DNA of 64,000 nucleotides from Bradyrhizobium arachidis (GCF_024758505.1 NZ_CP077970.1:3100001-3164000); one strand, 5' to 3'. Shown: positions 26,631 to 34,915, counted from the first letter of the stretch. Made by a program: numbers and translations. Notes: generated by a model not told the origin, from the letters alone.

Positions 26631-27422
26631 TCATTTCGTGATGAGGCGCTCGCGGTTCTTTGCCTTGTCGAAATTTTTGGCGCGGTCAAGCCCGACCGGG
26701 TCGATCAGTTTTGCCGAGACGAGGTCGGCGCCGTCGAAATCCGTGTCGGTTACCGTGGCGCCGGTGAGGTCAGCGCCGCCAAGCTGGGCATTCTTCAGCG
26801 AAGCACCGCTCAGGTCGGCCGCCCTGAGCACTGCGAATTCGAGATCGACGCGCGACAAATCGGCATTGCGCGCGTTCAGCCGCTCCAGATTGGCGGACCG
26901 CAGCACCCCGCGCATCAGGCCCATCGACTGGTTGCGCATGTCGGCACCTAAGCTGGCGCCCGCGATCGACGCGCCCACCAGGCTTGCGCCGGTGAGGTCG
27001 CCGGCGATACGCGCGCCGCTCAAATCCGCGCCGTCGAGACGCGCGCGGGCCATTTGCGATGCGAACAGATTGGCGCCTTTCAGGCTCGCGCCAGTGAGAT
27101 CGGCGTCCAGCAGCCACGCCTGATCGAGGATCGCGCGATCGAGCTTGGCGCCCACAAGCCTCGTCTTGTTGAGCCGCGCGGCGCGAAAGACCGCGCCGGT
27201 CAAGTCGAGCCCGGAGAGATCGAGGCCCGACAGGCGCTTGCCTGTGAAATCCGCGGGCGCGGCGGCGCTCGCCTTGGCGATGATGGCCTCGACGTCCTGT
27301 CGGCTCATTTCGGCCGAAACCATCGCGGGTGAGCTGAGGTCGACGTCGCGCATCATGTCCTGCGCACCCGCCGCGACCGCCGCGAGTGCGAAGCCAAGTG
27401 CAAGGCCAATCGTTCGCATCAT
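26631..27422 (-). CDS. Exported pentapeptide-repeat protein
   Basis: A 263-residue protein with signal peptide (MMRTIGLALGFALAAVAAGA). Residues about 50-245 are pentapeptide repeats of the A(D/N)LXX type (LSGLDLSGLDLTGAVF, ANLFASQMARARLDGADLSG, AVLRAADLSGASLKNAQLG), which fold as a right-handed beta-helix. Most characterised members are cytoplasmic (gyrase mimics); this one should be periplasmic. GGAG precedes the ATG at 27422. It lies between the NMT1-type ABC transporter and a small exported protein, all on the minus strand with gaps under 45 bases. Function unknown; a scaffold role is a guess. Confidence 0.88.
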   Translation of the reverse strand: MMRTIGLALGFALAAVAAGAQDMMRDVDLSSPAMVSAEMSRQDVEAIIAKASAAAPADFTGKRLSGLDLSGLDLTGAVFRAARLNKTRLVGAKLDRAILDQAWLLDADLTGASLKGANLFASQMARARLDGADLSGARIAGDLTGASLVGASIAGASLGADMRNQSMGLMRGVLRSANLERLNARNADLSRVDLEFAVLRAADLSGASLKNAQLGGADLTGATVTDTDFDGADLVSAKLIDPVGLDRAKNFDKAKNRERLITK

Positions 27423-27465
27423 CGTCAACTCCGCCGCCTATCTAGCACGCGGCCCGAGCCGATGC

Positions 27466-28194
27466 CTACGAGACATCTCGCGCGGCGCGTTCGCCCTGCG
27501 TCCGCCTCGCCAGGCCGGCCTTGATCGCGGCAATCTCGGCCTCGCCGCGCGCCGCACGCGGGATCGTGATCGGCACCTCGGTGAGGATCCGCGCCGGGCG
27601 CGGCGACAGGAAGAACAGGCGGTCGCCGAGCCGCACCGCATCGTCCAGGCTGTGCGTGACCAGCAGCGTCAGCACCGGTCGGCTCGCAACCAGGGTCGCA
27701 ATCTCCTCGCGCAGGCGCGCGGCGAGCGCGTCGTCGAGCGAGGCCAGGGGTTCGTCGAGCACCAGAATATCCGGCTCGACTGCAAAGGCACGCGCCAGCG
27801 CCACGCGGCGGGCGAGCCCGAGCGAGAGCTCGCCGGGAAAGTGGCTGCGATGCGCCTCCAGCTCCAGGATTTTGAACAGCTCCGCCAGTTTCGCGTCGTC
27901 GGCGTCGGGCGCGGCCAGCCGCACATTCTGCTCGACCGAGCGCCAGGGCAACAGCCGTGGCTCCTGGAACACCATGCCGATCCGCGCGTCTGGCGGGCGC
28001 ACCACGGCGCCCTCGAAATCCGGATCGAGCCCGAGGATGATCCGCAGCATCGTGCTCTTGCCGCAGCCGGAGGGACCGACGAGCACGCCGACCTCTCCGC
28101 TCACAAGCGCGAGGTTGATCGGCGCCAGCACGTCCTGCGTGTCGCCTGCCGCGTTCTTGAACGCTTTACTCGTAATGTCGACCTCAAGCCGCAC
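27466..28194 (-). CDS. ABC transporter ATP-binding protein (nitrate/taurine type)
   Basis: A 242-residue ATPase: Walker A is VGPSGCGKSTML, the Q-loop lies in GMVFQEPRLLPW, the signature is ELSLGLARRVALARAFA (variant LSLGLA for LSGGQ), Walker B is ILVLDEPLASLDD and the switch His is in LLVTHSLDDA. The layout matches SsuB/TauB/NrtD proteins. The GTG at 28194 with AGGTGG upstream is the preferred start; a TTG at 28224 is possible. It overlaps the permease gene by 11 bases. It energises uptake of the ligand caught by the binding protein at 28923. Confidence 0.92.
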   Translation of the reverse strand: MRLEVDITSKAFKNAAGDTQDVLAPINLALVSGEVGVLVGPSGCGKSTMLRIILGLDPDFEGAVVRPPDARIGMVFQEPRLLPWRSVEQNVRLAAPDADDAKLAELFKILELEAHRSHFPGELSLGLARRVALARAFAVEPDILVLDEPLASLDDALAARLREEIATLVASRPVLTLLVTHSLDDAVRLGDRLFFLSPRPARILTEVPITIPRAARGEAEIAAIKAGLARRTQGERAARDVS

Positions 28195-28960
28195 GGGGGC
28201 GCCACCTTGTTGCGCGGGCTTCAAACGGCTGCACCAGCAGGGTTTCGATGACGAGGACGACGGCCGCGAAAGTTAGCGAATAGGCGAGCAGCCGCGGCGT
28301 GTCGAACAGCTGGAACGCGACGCCGATCTCGAAGCCGACACCGTTGGGGCGTCCCAAAAGCTCGGCGACGAGCACGATCTTCCATACCAGCGACAGGCCG
28401 GAGCGCGCGGCAGCCGCGATGTAAGGCGCAAGCTGCGGCAGCACCACATGGCGAAACGCGCGCCAGCGCGGCATCGCGAATACGCTCGCCATCTCGTCGA
28501 GCGAGCGGTCGAGCGCCCGCGTGCCCTCGCGCAACGTCACGACGGCGGTCGGCAGCTTGTTGATGGCGATGGCCGCGATCGCCGCAGCTTCAGTGAGGCC
28601 GGCCCAGATATAGGCGAGCACGATCACTACCAGCGCCGGCAGGTTGAGCAGCAGGATCAGCCAGGGATCGCCGAGCCGGTCGGCGAGCCTGTTCCGTCCC
28701 ATCAGATAGCCGATGGCGCTGCCGAGCGACATCGCCAGCACGAAGGCTAGCACGACGCGCGCCAGCGTCGCGCCGAGATGCAGGAACAGCGCGCCCGACG
28801 CGGCCTCCGCCAGCATCACGTTGAGCACGGCAGGTGGTGACGGCAGTTTTGCGCCGCCGACGAACAATGCGGCGATCCACCAGGTTGCAAGGAACAGGGC
28901 AAACGAGACGAGACGCAGCACCTCAGTCTCCGGGCGCTGCGCGATAGAAGGTGCCGGCAT
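28184..28960 (-). CDS. ABC transporter permease (nitrate/taurine/sulfonate type)
   Basis: A 258-residue permease with six hydrophobic segments. The conserved cytoplasmic EAA-type loop is visible near residue 165-190 (LREGTRALDRSLDEMASVFAM, then RWRAFRHVVLPQLAPY). It fits SsuC/TauC. The ATG at 28960 overlaps the binding-protein gene by 38 bases; the GTG at 28921 with GGAG six bases upstream is a good alternative, giving 245 residues. It is the middle gene of a binding protein-permease-ATPase operon within the PQQ cluster. Confidence 0.9.
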   Translation of the reverse strand: MPAPSIAQRPETEVLRLVSFALFLATWWIAALFVGGAKLPSPPAVLNVMLAEAASGALFLHLGATLARVVLAFVLAMSLGSAIGYLMGRNRLADRLGDPWLILLLNLPALVVIVLAYIWAGLTEAAAIAAIAINKLPTAVVTLREGTRALDRSLDEMASVFAMPRWRAFRHVVLPQLAPYIAAAARSGLSLVWKIVLVAELLGRPNGVGFEIGVAFQLFDTPRLLAYSLTFAAVVLVIETLLVQPFEARATRWRPRAA

Positions 28961-29903
28961 CGAGCTCGCTCGCCGGTCCGACCAGGTCGCGGCCGCCGAT
29001 CTCGGCCAGCACGCGATAGAGCACGCGCGCGTCTGCCTCCTCGTCGGCGATCGTTCGGCGCGGAATGCCCTCGCGATAGCGGGTGCGATAGGTCTGAAGC
29101 ACGGCGGGGTCGGCAGTGCCGGTGAGCGGCGCGACCTTCTCCCACGCCGCGTCAGACGTCGCCAGCAGCTCCTTCGCCTTGCGGGTCATCGCGATGAAGC
29201 GCGCCACCACGTCGCGATTTTTCGCCGCCCAGTCCTCGTCGAAGACGTAACCGACTGCGGCGACTGCGCCCTTGGCGCCGAGCTTTGGCATGATGTCCTC
29301 GATGCCGGCGACGCGCCGAAAACCCTTGGCCTCGAGCTGGGCGCAGAAATTCCAGAAGTTGAGGCTCGCATCCATCTCGCCGTCCAGCGCCTTGGCCGCC
29401 AGCAAAGGCGGGGCGCCATAGACGATGGTCGCATCCGATTTCAGGTCGATGCCGTCCTGCTTCATCCGCGCCTGCAGCAGCAGCCAGCTCTTGTCGATCG
29501 GCCCGCCCGCGATTGCGAGCTTGCGGCCCTTGAGGTCGGCGAGCGTCTTGATCGGCGAATTGGCCGGCACCATCACGGCGCCGAGCGCGCTGGAGTAGGG
29601 ATAGAAGGTCAGCTTGGCGCCGAGCGCGCGCTCGCGCGACACCCACAGCCAGTCCGACAGCATGATGTCGGCATTGCCGGCGCGCATCGCGATCTTGCCG
29701 GCCTCGGTGCTCGCAAGCTCCGTAACCTCAAGCGACAAATTGGCCGCCTTGTCGAGGCCATTCTCGCGAATTGCGGCAAGCTCCCAGGAGAATGTTCCGG
29801 TCTTCTGCACCGCAAGGCGGATCGTCTCCGCACCGCAGGGCAGCGCGAAAACCGATAACGCGAGCGCGATCGATGCCGTCAATGTGCGACCAAGATGTCC
29901 CAT
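28923..29903 (-). CDS. ABC transporter substrate-binding protein (NMT1/SsuA-like)
   Basis: A 326-residue exported protein. The signal is TASIALALSVFALPCGA. The body has the NMT1/SsuA fold: IRLAVQKTGTFSWELAAI, the DIMLSDWLWVSRERALG stretch, then LADLKGRKLAIAGGPIDKSW and TIVYGAPPLLAAKALDGEMDA in part. The frame is open to 30029, but the ATG at 29903 begins the signal peptide. It starts a three-gene transporter operon in the middle of the lanthanide/PQQ cluster. The ligand is not readable; sulfonates, nitrate and thiamine precursors are typical for the fold, and a lanthanide-binding small molecule is a speculation from place. Confidence 0.88.
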   Translation of the reverse strand: MGHLGRTLTASIALALSVFALPCGAETIRLAVQKTGTFSWELAAIRENGLDKAANLSLEVTELASTEAGKIAMRAGNADIMLSDWLWVSRERALGAKLTFYPYSSALGAVMVPANSPIKTLADLKGRKLAIAGGPIDKSWLLLQARMKQDGIDLKSDATIVYGAPPLLAAKALDGEMDASLNFWNFCAQLEAKGFRRVAGIEDIMPKLGAKGAVAAVGYVFDEDWAAKNRDVVARFIAMTRKAKELLATSDAAWEKVAPLTGTADPAVLQTYRTRYREGIPRRTIADEEADARVLYRVLAEIGGRDLVGPASELDAGTFYRAAPGD

Positions 29904-29989
29904 TACCCTTTGCGCCGTTCCCTCGAAGCTGTTCTTGTCGTCACCATACGCATAGCATAGTTTCCATCGCAACCAGCGGGAGGACGGCC

Positions 29990-30349
29990 ATGATCTCGGC
30001 ATTGCAGCTACGACCGATTGTCGCCGCATGGGCCGTGCTGGCCGCGACCGCGGTCTCCGTGCGGGCCGACGAGGCCAATGATTATCCGACCGCTGCGCGC
30101 GCCGAATACGTCTATGGTTGTATGAAGGCCAACGGTGAGTCCCGGCAGTCGATCGAGCAATGTTCCTGCTCGATCGACGTGGTCGCCTCCATCGTGCCCT
30201 ATGAGCGCTATGTCACCGCCGAGACCGCGCTCAGCATGTCGCAGGTACGAGGAAACCTCGGCGTCCAGTTCCGCACTTCCGAGCAGGCCAACACCGCCGT
30301 CAACGATCTCAGGCGCGCGCAGGCGGAAGCCGAGGTGAGGTGTTTCTAG
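29990..30349 (+). CDS. Small periplasmic cysteine-containing protein, unknown function
   Basis: A 119-residue protein with a signal peptide (LRPIVAAWAVLAATAVSVRA). The mature part has four cysteines, in YGCMKANG, QCSCSIDVV and EVRCF, probably two disulfides. GGGAGG precedes the ATG at 29990. It is divergent from the NMT1-type transporter, with 86 bases between starts. Similar Cys-containing small proteins sit near PQQ dehydrogenase genes in related bacteria as far as I recall; no function is established to my knowledge. Confidence 0.75.
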   Translation: MISALQLRPIVAAWAVLAATAVSVRADEANDYPTAARAEYVYGCMKANGESRQSIEQCSCSIDVVASIVPYERYVTAETALSMSQVRGNLGVQFRTSEQANTAVNDLRRAQAEAEVRCF

Positions 30350-30357
30350 CTTCAATT

Positions 30358-30463
30358 CCCGTCATTCCGGGGCACGCGAAGCGTGAACCCCAATGCGCAA
30401 TTGCGCATTGTGGAATCTCGAGATTCCGGGTTCGATGCTGACGCATCGCCCCGGAATGACGGG
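30358..30463. repeat. Palindromic intergenic element (about 106 bases)
   Basis: Outer arms of 16 bases (30358-30373 and 30448-30463) are perfect inverted repeats containing GTCATTCCGGGG. Inside are two more perfect palindromes: 30392-30409 (18 bases, centre GCGCAATTGCGC) and 30412-30427 (centre CTCGAG). Elements of this build are scattered between genes in rhizobial genomes. It lies between convergent genes and may also end transcription. Confidence 0.7.
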
Positions 30464-30474
30464 AGCAACTGAAA

Positions 30475-31296
30475 TTAAGTCCCCGGCTTCTCGACTGGCC
30501 ATTCGCTCCGGAACACGTGTCCATCCGTATCCTTCGCCTCGGCGCGGAAATATTTTGCGCCGTTGGAGACGTAGGTGAAGCGGAGGTTGGGATCCTCCGA
30601 GATCGAGATGCCGCCTTCCATGGACAGCACGAGGCTGTCGTCCTGGGTCAGCCGCAACTGGTTGACGAAGAAGGCCGGGATATAGAGCTGCGTGACCTGG
30701 TCCATCTGCAGCCCGGAATTGTTGGGATGGCCGACCATGATCTGGGCCTCGCGGATCCGGCTTGCGGGTGCCTCCTCAGCGCGGGCGAATTGCCGGTAGC
30801 GCATCTGGCCGAGCCTGTTTTTGGCCTCCTCGGCATTCTTGCCCGCCGGCGCCGAGCAGCCGCCGGAGGCCTTCACGTAGGTCTTGCTGACATAGAGCTG
30901 GCCGTCGCTGAGCTCGGCGACCGCGTGGACATCGGTATAATTGTTGACGCGCACGCGGGCGGAAATCTCCGTGACATTCGCATCCGGCCCGAGCTCGAAT
31001 ATTGCCGCCATCGGCGCGGGGTTGCGATCGATCACCAGCGTGATCGCGCGCACGCGGCGCGAGTCGCCCGGCGAAAGTTTTGTGCGCAACGTGACCGGCA
31101 CGATCGCGGCATCCTCGGCGCGATACGGCATCTCGATGCCGATGACGTCGCTGCCGTCGTTCATCGGGCGATTGGCAAAAATGTCCTGAACGAGTCCGGG
31201 CCAGGGATCATAGGCCTCCTCGGCGCGCGCGGGCATCGCCAGCACAAGGCCGAGCAGGGTGGCCCCAAGGGAAAGGCGTAGCGAATGTCCAATCAT
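30475..31296 (-). CDS. Quinoprotein dehydrogenase-associated SoxYZ-like carrier protein
   Basis: A 273-residue exported protein (signal MIGHSLRLSLGATLLGLVLA). The N-terminal half resembles SoxY, with GGC at residues 145-147 (ASGGCSAPAG; Cys147) as the likely carrier cysteine, and the C-terminal half resembles SoxZ (MVGHPNNSGLQMDQ, FFVNQLRLTQDDSLVLS, FRSEWPV). This fused form is known next to PQQ dehydrogenases. It is thought to relay something, perhaps electrons or a sulfur-bound group, with a metallohydrolase partner. That partner is encoded 47 bases upstream. The start at 31296 is chosen over the frame limit 31353 because it begins the signal peptide. Confidence 0.9.
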   Translation of the reverse strand: MIGHSLRLSLGATLLGLVLAMPARAEEAYDPWPGLVQDIFANRPMNDGSDVIGIEMPYRAEDAAIVPVTLRTKLSPGDSRRVRAITLVIDRNPAPMAAIFELGPDANVTEISARVRVNNYTDVHAVAELSDGQLYVSKTYVKASGGCSAPAGKNAEEAKNRLGQMRYRQFARAEEAPASRIREAQIMVGHPNNSGLQMDQVTQLYIPAFFVNQLRLTQDDSLVLSMEGGISISEDPNLRFTYVSNGAKYFRAEAKDTDGHVFRSEWPVEKPGT

Positions 31297-31343
31297 GATC
31301 GCGGTCTCGCGCGGACGAAGCAGACCGCAGCGTAGCGCGGCAG

Positions 31344-32270
31344 CTACTCCCATTCAATTTCCGAAAATGCTGCGGTTGCGTTGCGGGCATTGTAGTCGTC
31401 AAACAATTGCCAGCTTGACCGCTCCGACGCGCCGGCCTTGTCCGCGGCCGTCTTGATCGGCTCGCCCTTCTGGTTGAGTGCGCGGACGTCCGTGAGCAGG
31501 GTTTCGAGATAGCGGCGCTCATCAGCCAAGCTAGCCGGAAAGTCGCTCACGGGACCGTGACCGGGAACCACGCGGCGCGCGGGCAGGGCGTTGAGATCTG
31601 CGAGCGCCTTCAGCCAGCCGCGAATGCTGCCGTCCACTACGGGGATATGGCCGAGGAAGACGAGGTCGCCGGCGAACAGCGTTGCCGTCGTCTCGTCCAG
31701 CACCGTCAGGTCATTATCGCTGTGAGCGGCCGGCCACGCCCGTAGCATGAGGCTGCGCGATCCCAGATCGAGCTTCATGGTATCCGTGATGAGCAACGTC
31801 GGCGGCACGATCTTGACGGGGTCGATCAGCTCGCTGCCCATGATGCGGCGGAAATTGTCGAGATAGAACGCCCCGCGCGCGGCCAGCGCTGCCGGCAGCT
31901 TGCTGTGGCCGACGAAAATCGTGCCTCCTTCTGCAAAGGCGGCGTTGCCAAAGACGTGGTCGGGATGGCCGTGGGTGTTGATGACATAGCGGATCGGCTT
32001 GTCGGTCCGCGCCCGCACCGCGGCCAGCAGCGCCTCGCCCTCGCGAAAACTGCCGCCGGTGTCGATGACGGCGACGGCGCTGTCGCCGATGATGAAGCCG
32101 ACATTGGCGATGGCCCCTTCGTTCTCGCGGGTCATCAGTTGAGTTGTCCCTGCGTGCACGAAGATTCCCGGGGCTACTTCGCTCACAGGCAATTCAGCCG
32201 CCGTGACGCGTGCTAGCGTCGTCAGCCCCAGCAGGGCGACGGCTGCGATTTTTGAAGCGAGATGGGCCAC
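31344..32270 (-). CDS. Quinoprotein relay system zinc metallohydrolase (metallo-beta-lactamase fold)
   Basis: A 308-residue exported MBL-fold protein. The signal is [18 protein letters not shown]. The zinc motif is [12 protein letters not shown] near residue 100. Further ligands lie in [13 protein letters not shown] (His), FAGDLVFLG (Asp) and VVPGHGPVS (His). It matches the SoxH-like proteins found with quinoprotein dehydrogenases and the SoxYZ-like carrier, whose gene follows on the same strand. The reaction is not established. It is divergent from xoxJ, with a GCGTTGC-N6-GCAACGC inverted repeat (32298-32317) between them. Confidence 0.9.
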   Translation of the reverse strand: MAHLASKIAAVALLGLTTLARVTAAELPVSEVAPGIFVHAGTTQLMTRENEGAIANVGFIIGDSAVAVIDTGGSFREGEALLAAVRARTDKPIRYVINTHGHPDHVFGNAAFAEGGTIFVGHSKLPAALAARGAFYLDNFRRIMGSELIDPVKIVPPTLLITDTMKLDLGSRSLMLRAWPAAHSDNDLTVLDETTATLFAGDLVFLGHIPVVDGSIRGWLKALADLNALPARRVVPGHGPVSDFPASLADERRYLETLLTDVRALNQKGEPIKTAADKAGASERSSWQLFDDYNARNATAAFSEIEWE

Positions 32271-32297
32271 TTTTCCGCCTCAGTTCCTCAATCCGCG

Positions 32298-32317
32298 GCG
32301 TTGCACTGCAGCAACGC
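32298..32317. promoter_or_regulatory. Inverted repeat between the metallohydrolase and xoxJ
   Basis: Seven-base arms GCGTTGC (32298-32304) and GCAACGC (32311-32317) with a 6-base spacer, in the 129-base divergent gap. It is a fair candidate operator for the cluster's regulator. No matching copy was noticed upstream of xoxF. Confidence 0.35.
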
Positions 32318-32399
32318 GAAGCCAACACCAAGCTTGGCAAACCATGGATGCAGGCTCACATCCGTGGATAGCATTCAATCGAAATGAGGAGGAAGGGCG

Positions 32400-33284
32400 A
32401 TGACGGAGGCCGGGCGACATCGTCGCTGGTTGTTCTTGCTGTTGGTGACGGCGACCGCATTCGTTGCCGGCGATGTCGCGCGCGGGCAGACCAGCGATAG
32501 CGGCGATCTCTCCTTCGAGCTCGTCGATCCCAAGGTGCTGCGGGTCTGCGCCGATCCGCGCAACCTGCCTTTCTCCAATGAGAAGGGCGAAGGGTTCGAG
32601 AACAAGCTTGCGGAGTTTCTCGCCGAGAAGCTGCAGAAGAAGCTCGATTACGTGTTCTTCCCGCAGGCGACCGGCTTCGTACGCATGACGCTCGGCGCGC
32701 ATCGCTGCGACGTCATCATGGGTTTTCCGCAAGGCGACGACCTCGTGCAGGGCACCAATCCATATTACCGCACGTCCTACGCGCTGGTCGCCAAGCCCGG
32801 CAGTGGCCTCGAGGATGTCGATACGCTGGAAGATGCGCGGCTCAAGGGCAAGCATATCGGCATCGTCGCCGGTACGCCGCCGGCGACCAACATGGCGCTC
32901 GCGGGCCTGATGGGTGACGCAAAACCCTATCCGCTGATGATCGACACGCGTTTCGACAACTCGGCGGACGCGATGATCAAGGACCTCGTCGCCGGCACCA
33001 TCGATGCCGGCGTGTTGTGGGGGCCGATGGCCGGCTACTACGCCAAGAAACAGGCGCAGCCGCTGCACGTCACGCCGCTGGTCAAGGAAACGACCGGACC
33101 AAAACTCGCCTACCGGATCGGCATGGGCGTGCGTCCTGCGGACCAGAACTGGAAACGACAGCTCAACCGTTTGATCCAGGAGAACCAAGGCGCGATCAAC
33201 AAGATCCTGCTCGAATATGGCGTGCCTCTGCTCGACGAGAAGGACCAGCCGATCGGGGCGGAGACGGCCAAGAAGGCGCCATAG
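32400..33284 (+). CDS. xoxJ: Quinoprotein dehydrogenase-associated periplasmic binding protein XoxJ
   Basis: A 294-residue exported protein of the MxaJ/XoxJ family. The signal is WLFLLLVTATAFVAGDVARG. Typical family text is VLRVCADPRNLPFSNEKGEG, the FFPQATGFVRMTL stretch, CDVIMGFPQGDDLVQGTNPY and VLWGPMAGYYAKK. MxaJ-type proteins are needed for active methanol dehydrogenase; XoxJ is thought to bind partly folded XoxF. Here it is 26 kb from xoxF but inside the PQQ cluster, followed after 6 bases by the CXXCW-protein gene. GGAGG precedes the ATG at 32400. Confidence 0.9.
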   Translation: MTEAGRHRRWLFLLLVTATAFVAGDVARGQTSDSGDLSFELVDPKVLRVCADPRNLPFSNEKGEGFENKLAEFLAEKLQKKLDYVFFPQATGFVRMTLGAHRCDVIMGFPQGDDLVQGTNPYYRTSYALVAKPGSGLEDVDTLEDARLKGKHIGIVAGTPPATNMALAGLMGDAKPYPLMIDTRFDNSADAMIKDLVAGTIDAGVLWGPMAGYYAKKQAQPLHVTPLVKETTGPKLAYRIGMGVRPADQNWKRQLNRLIQENQGAINKILLEYGVPLLDEKDQPIGAETAKKAP

Positions 33285-33290
33285 GACAAC

Positions 33291-33845
33291 ATGAGGCGAC
33301 ATCTTGCCGCTGTGCTCGTTGCCGCCACGCTCGCGATGCCGGCGATGGCGCAGCAGCAGGAGCCGTTTGAGCCGGAGGGCTATCGCACCGACAATTACCG
33401 TGCGCCGGTGCCGGCCACGCTGCAAGGCGCGCGCGTTCTCACGACGATGGAGGCCGAAACCATCTGGCGTGAGAAGAGCGGCGCATTCGTCGACGTCATG
33501 CCGCGCCCACCGAAGCCGAAGAATCTGCCCCCAGGCACGGTCTGGCGCGATGCGCCACGCTTCGACATTCCCGGCAGCATCTGGCTGCCCGATACCGGCT
33601 ACGGCACGCTGCCGCCGGCCATGGACGATTATTTTCGCCGCGGCCTCGAGCGCGCCTCACGCGGCAGCAAATCGGCGCTGCTGGTGATCTACTGCCTCGC
33701 CGATTGCTGGATGTCGTGGAACGCCGCCAAGCGCGCGCTCGCCTACGGTTATTCCAACGTCGCCTGGTACCCCGACGGCACCGACGGCTGGGAGCGTGCC
33801 AAATTGATGACGTCAGAAGCGCAGCCCGATCCGCGGCCCGATTAG
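33291..33845 (+). CDS. PQQ-dependent catabolism-associated CXXCW-motif protein (rhodanese-like)
   Basis: A 184-residue exported protein (signal MRRHLAAVLVAATLAMPAMA). The defining region is LVIYCLADCWMSWNAAKRA near residue 130-148, with Cys-Leu-Ala-Asp-Cys-Trp, in a rhodanese-like fold (GAFVDVMPRP, IPGSIWLPDTGYG). Such proteins are known only from genomes with PQQ-dependent alcohol catabolism. It starts 6 bases after xoxJ, so the two are translated from one mRNA. Role unknown; a redox or sulfur-transfer job with the SoxYZ-like carrier is plausible. Confidence 0.92.
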   Translation: MRRHLAAVLVAATLAMPAMAQQQEPFEPEGYRTDNYRAPVPATLQGARVLTTMEAETIWREKSGAFVDVMPRPPKPKNLPPGTVWRDAPRFDIPGSIWLPDTGYGTLPPAMDDYFRRGLERASRGSKSALLVIYCLADCWMSWNAAKRALAYGYSNVAWYPDGTDGWERAKLMTSEAQPDPRPD

Positions 33846-33864
33846 GCGGCTGCGCGTTCAGTCG

Positions 33865-34164
33865 TCATTTCGCCTTCTGCAGCTTGGTAATGGTCTTCGT
33901 GCCGCCGGCCTCGGTGGCGGAGTAGCTGACGCGGTCGCCGACGTGGACGGGTTCCAGCATGCCGGCGTCCTTGGCCTTGAACTCCTGCACTGCGCCGCCG
34001 CCGCTCGCGCCGACCGTGCCGCCCTGCATCTGCTGGATCGAGATGGTGCTGTTGAGCCGGTCGATCCGGGTGACCATGCCGGTCATGTCGTCAGCGGCGA
34101 ATGCGCTGGATGCAAGCATGCCCAGGGCGGCAGCGCCTGCGAAAATGAATTGTCTGGTTCCCAT
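33865..34164 (-). CDS. Small periplasmic protein, CusF/DUF1344-like
   Basis: A 99-residue protein with signal peptide (FIFAGAAALGMLASSAFA). The mature part is a small beta-barrel-like sequence (DMTGMVTRIDRLNSTISI, VHVGDRVSYSATEAGG, KTITKLQKAK) that resembles CusF/DUF1344 proteins but lacks the classic copper-site residues. The frame opens at 34242, but the ATG at 34164 begins the signal. An 8-base inverted repeat (TCTAGGAT/ATCCTAGA, 34180-34210) lies just upstream and may be its operator. Confidence 0.75.
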   Translation of the reverse strand: MGTRQFIFAGAAALGMLASSAFAADDMTGMVTRIDRLNSTISIQQMQGGTVGASGGGAVQEFKAKDAGMLEPVHVGDRVSYSATEAGGTKTITKLQKAK

Positions 34165-34179
34165 CGAGGCCTCCCGACG

Positions 34180-34210
34180 TCTAGGATTCACTTCGACAAG
34201 ACATCCTAGA
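34180..34210. promoter_or_regulatory. Inverted repeat upstream of the CusF-like gene
   Basis: TCTAGGAT (34180-34187) and ATCCTAGA (34203-34210), perfect 8-base arms with a 15-base spacer, 16 bases upstream of the ATG at 34164. Centres are 23 bases apart, about two helical turns, as for a dimeric repressor. Confidence 0.4.
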
Positions 34211-34300
34211 TCGATTTGGTTCCGGCAGATAGCGCCGGCCAAGGTAAACGATTGCGATGGAATCGCGGGAACTTAACCGGAGCCGTCAGCGAAGCTGACG

Positions 34301-34915
34301 CTATTCCATTTCCTGCTGGATCACGCGTCCGAGCGCAAACAGGCGCTGATCGATCGTTGTCGGAACCTCGCAGACGAATCGCACCACCTTGTTACGGTCC
34401 TCGAAAATGCGGGTCTTCCAGATCAGCTCGTTGCTGAGCGCCTCGACTTTGGCCTCATCGCGCTGTGTTGCACCCTGGAGCGCCTGGAGCTGAAGCGTCT
34501 CGTCGCGGATCTTGTCGGCGGCCTCGCGCTGCTTGCGGCTCACTCGTTCAAGCCCGTTCATGACCTGGGAGCGCTGGGCGTTGAGCGTGTCGAACAGGCC
34601 GGCAAACAGCAATTTGGCATTAGCCGTCTTGTCGGTAGCGGAGGCGGCCAGAAACTCCTTCACCAGCTTCTCCGCCTCGTCGATCGGCGTTCTGCGCGCC
34701 GATAGCTTTGAGACCAATGCGCTGACCTTGGCGTCGTCCTTCCACTTGTTCTGTACGTCGTCAAGCGCCGGTCCAGCCCATACGGCGGCAAGCGAGATCT
34801 CCGGCACCTTGGCCTGCGTACAAGGCCAGTCCGGATAGCGCGGATCGGCCGCGCGGCTGACGCCGCTCGTCGCTGCGAGCGCCAATGCGGCCGTGAGAAC
34901 AATCCGCAACTTCAT
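34301..34915 (-). CDS. Exported helical protein at the end of the PQQ/lanthanide ABC operon
   Basis: A 204-residue protein with a signal peptide (MKLRIVLTAALALAATSGVSRA). The mature part starts DPRYPDWPCTQAKVPEISLA and is then mostly helical and charged, with coiled-coil character (LERVSRKQREAADKIRDET). The ATG at 34915 overlaps the permease stop by four bases, so translation is coupled. I do not recognise a named family, but similar exported proteins end the equivalent ABC operons of other PQQ-using bacteria as far as I recall. Two cysteines (CTQ near 32, FVCEV near 183) may form a disulfide. Confidence 0.8.
   Translation of the reverse strand: MKLRIVLTAALALAATSGVSRAADPRYPDWPCTQAKVPEISLAAVWAGPALDDVQNKWKDDAKVSALVSKLSARRTPIDEAEKLVKEFLAASATDKTANAKLLFAGLFDTLNAQRSQVMNGLERVSRKQREAADKIRDETLQLQALQGATQRDEAKVEALSNELIWKTRIFEDRNKVVRFVCEVPTTIDQRLFALGRVIQQEME

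Noticed and set aside
26650..27300. Quasi-periodic 15-base pattern
   Set aside because: It is explained by the pentapeptide repeats of the encoded protein.
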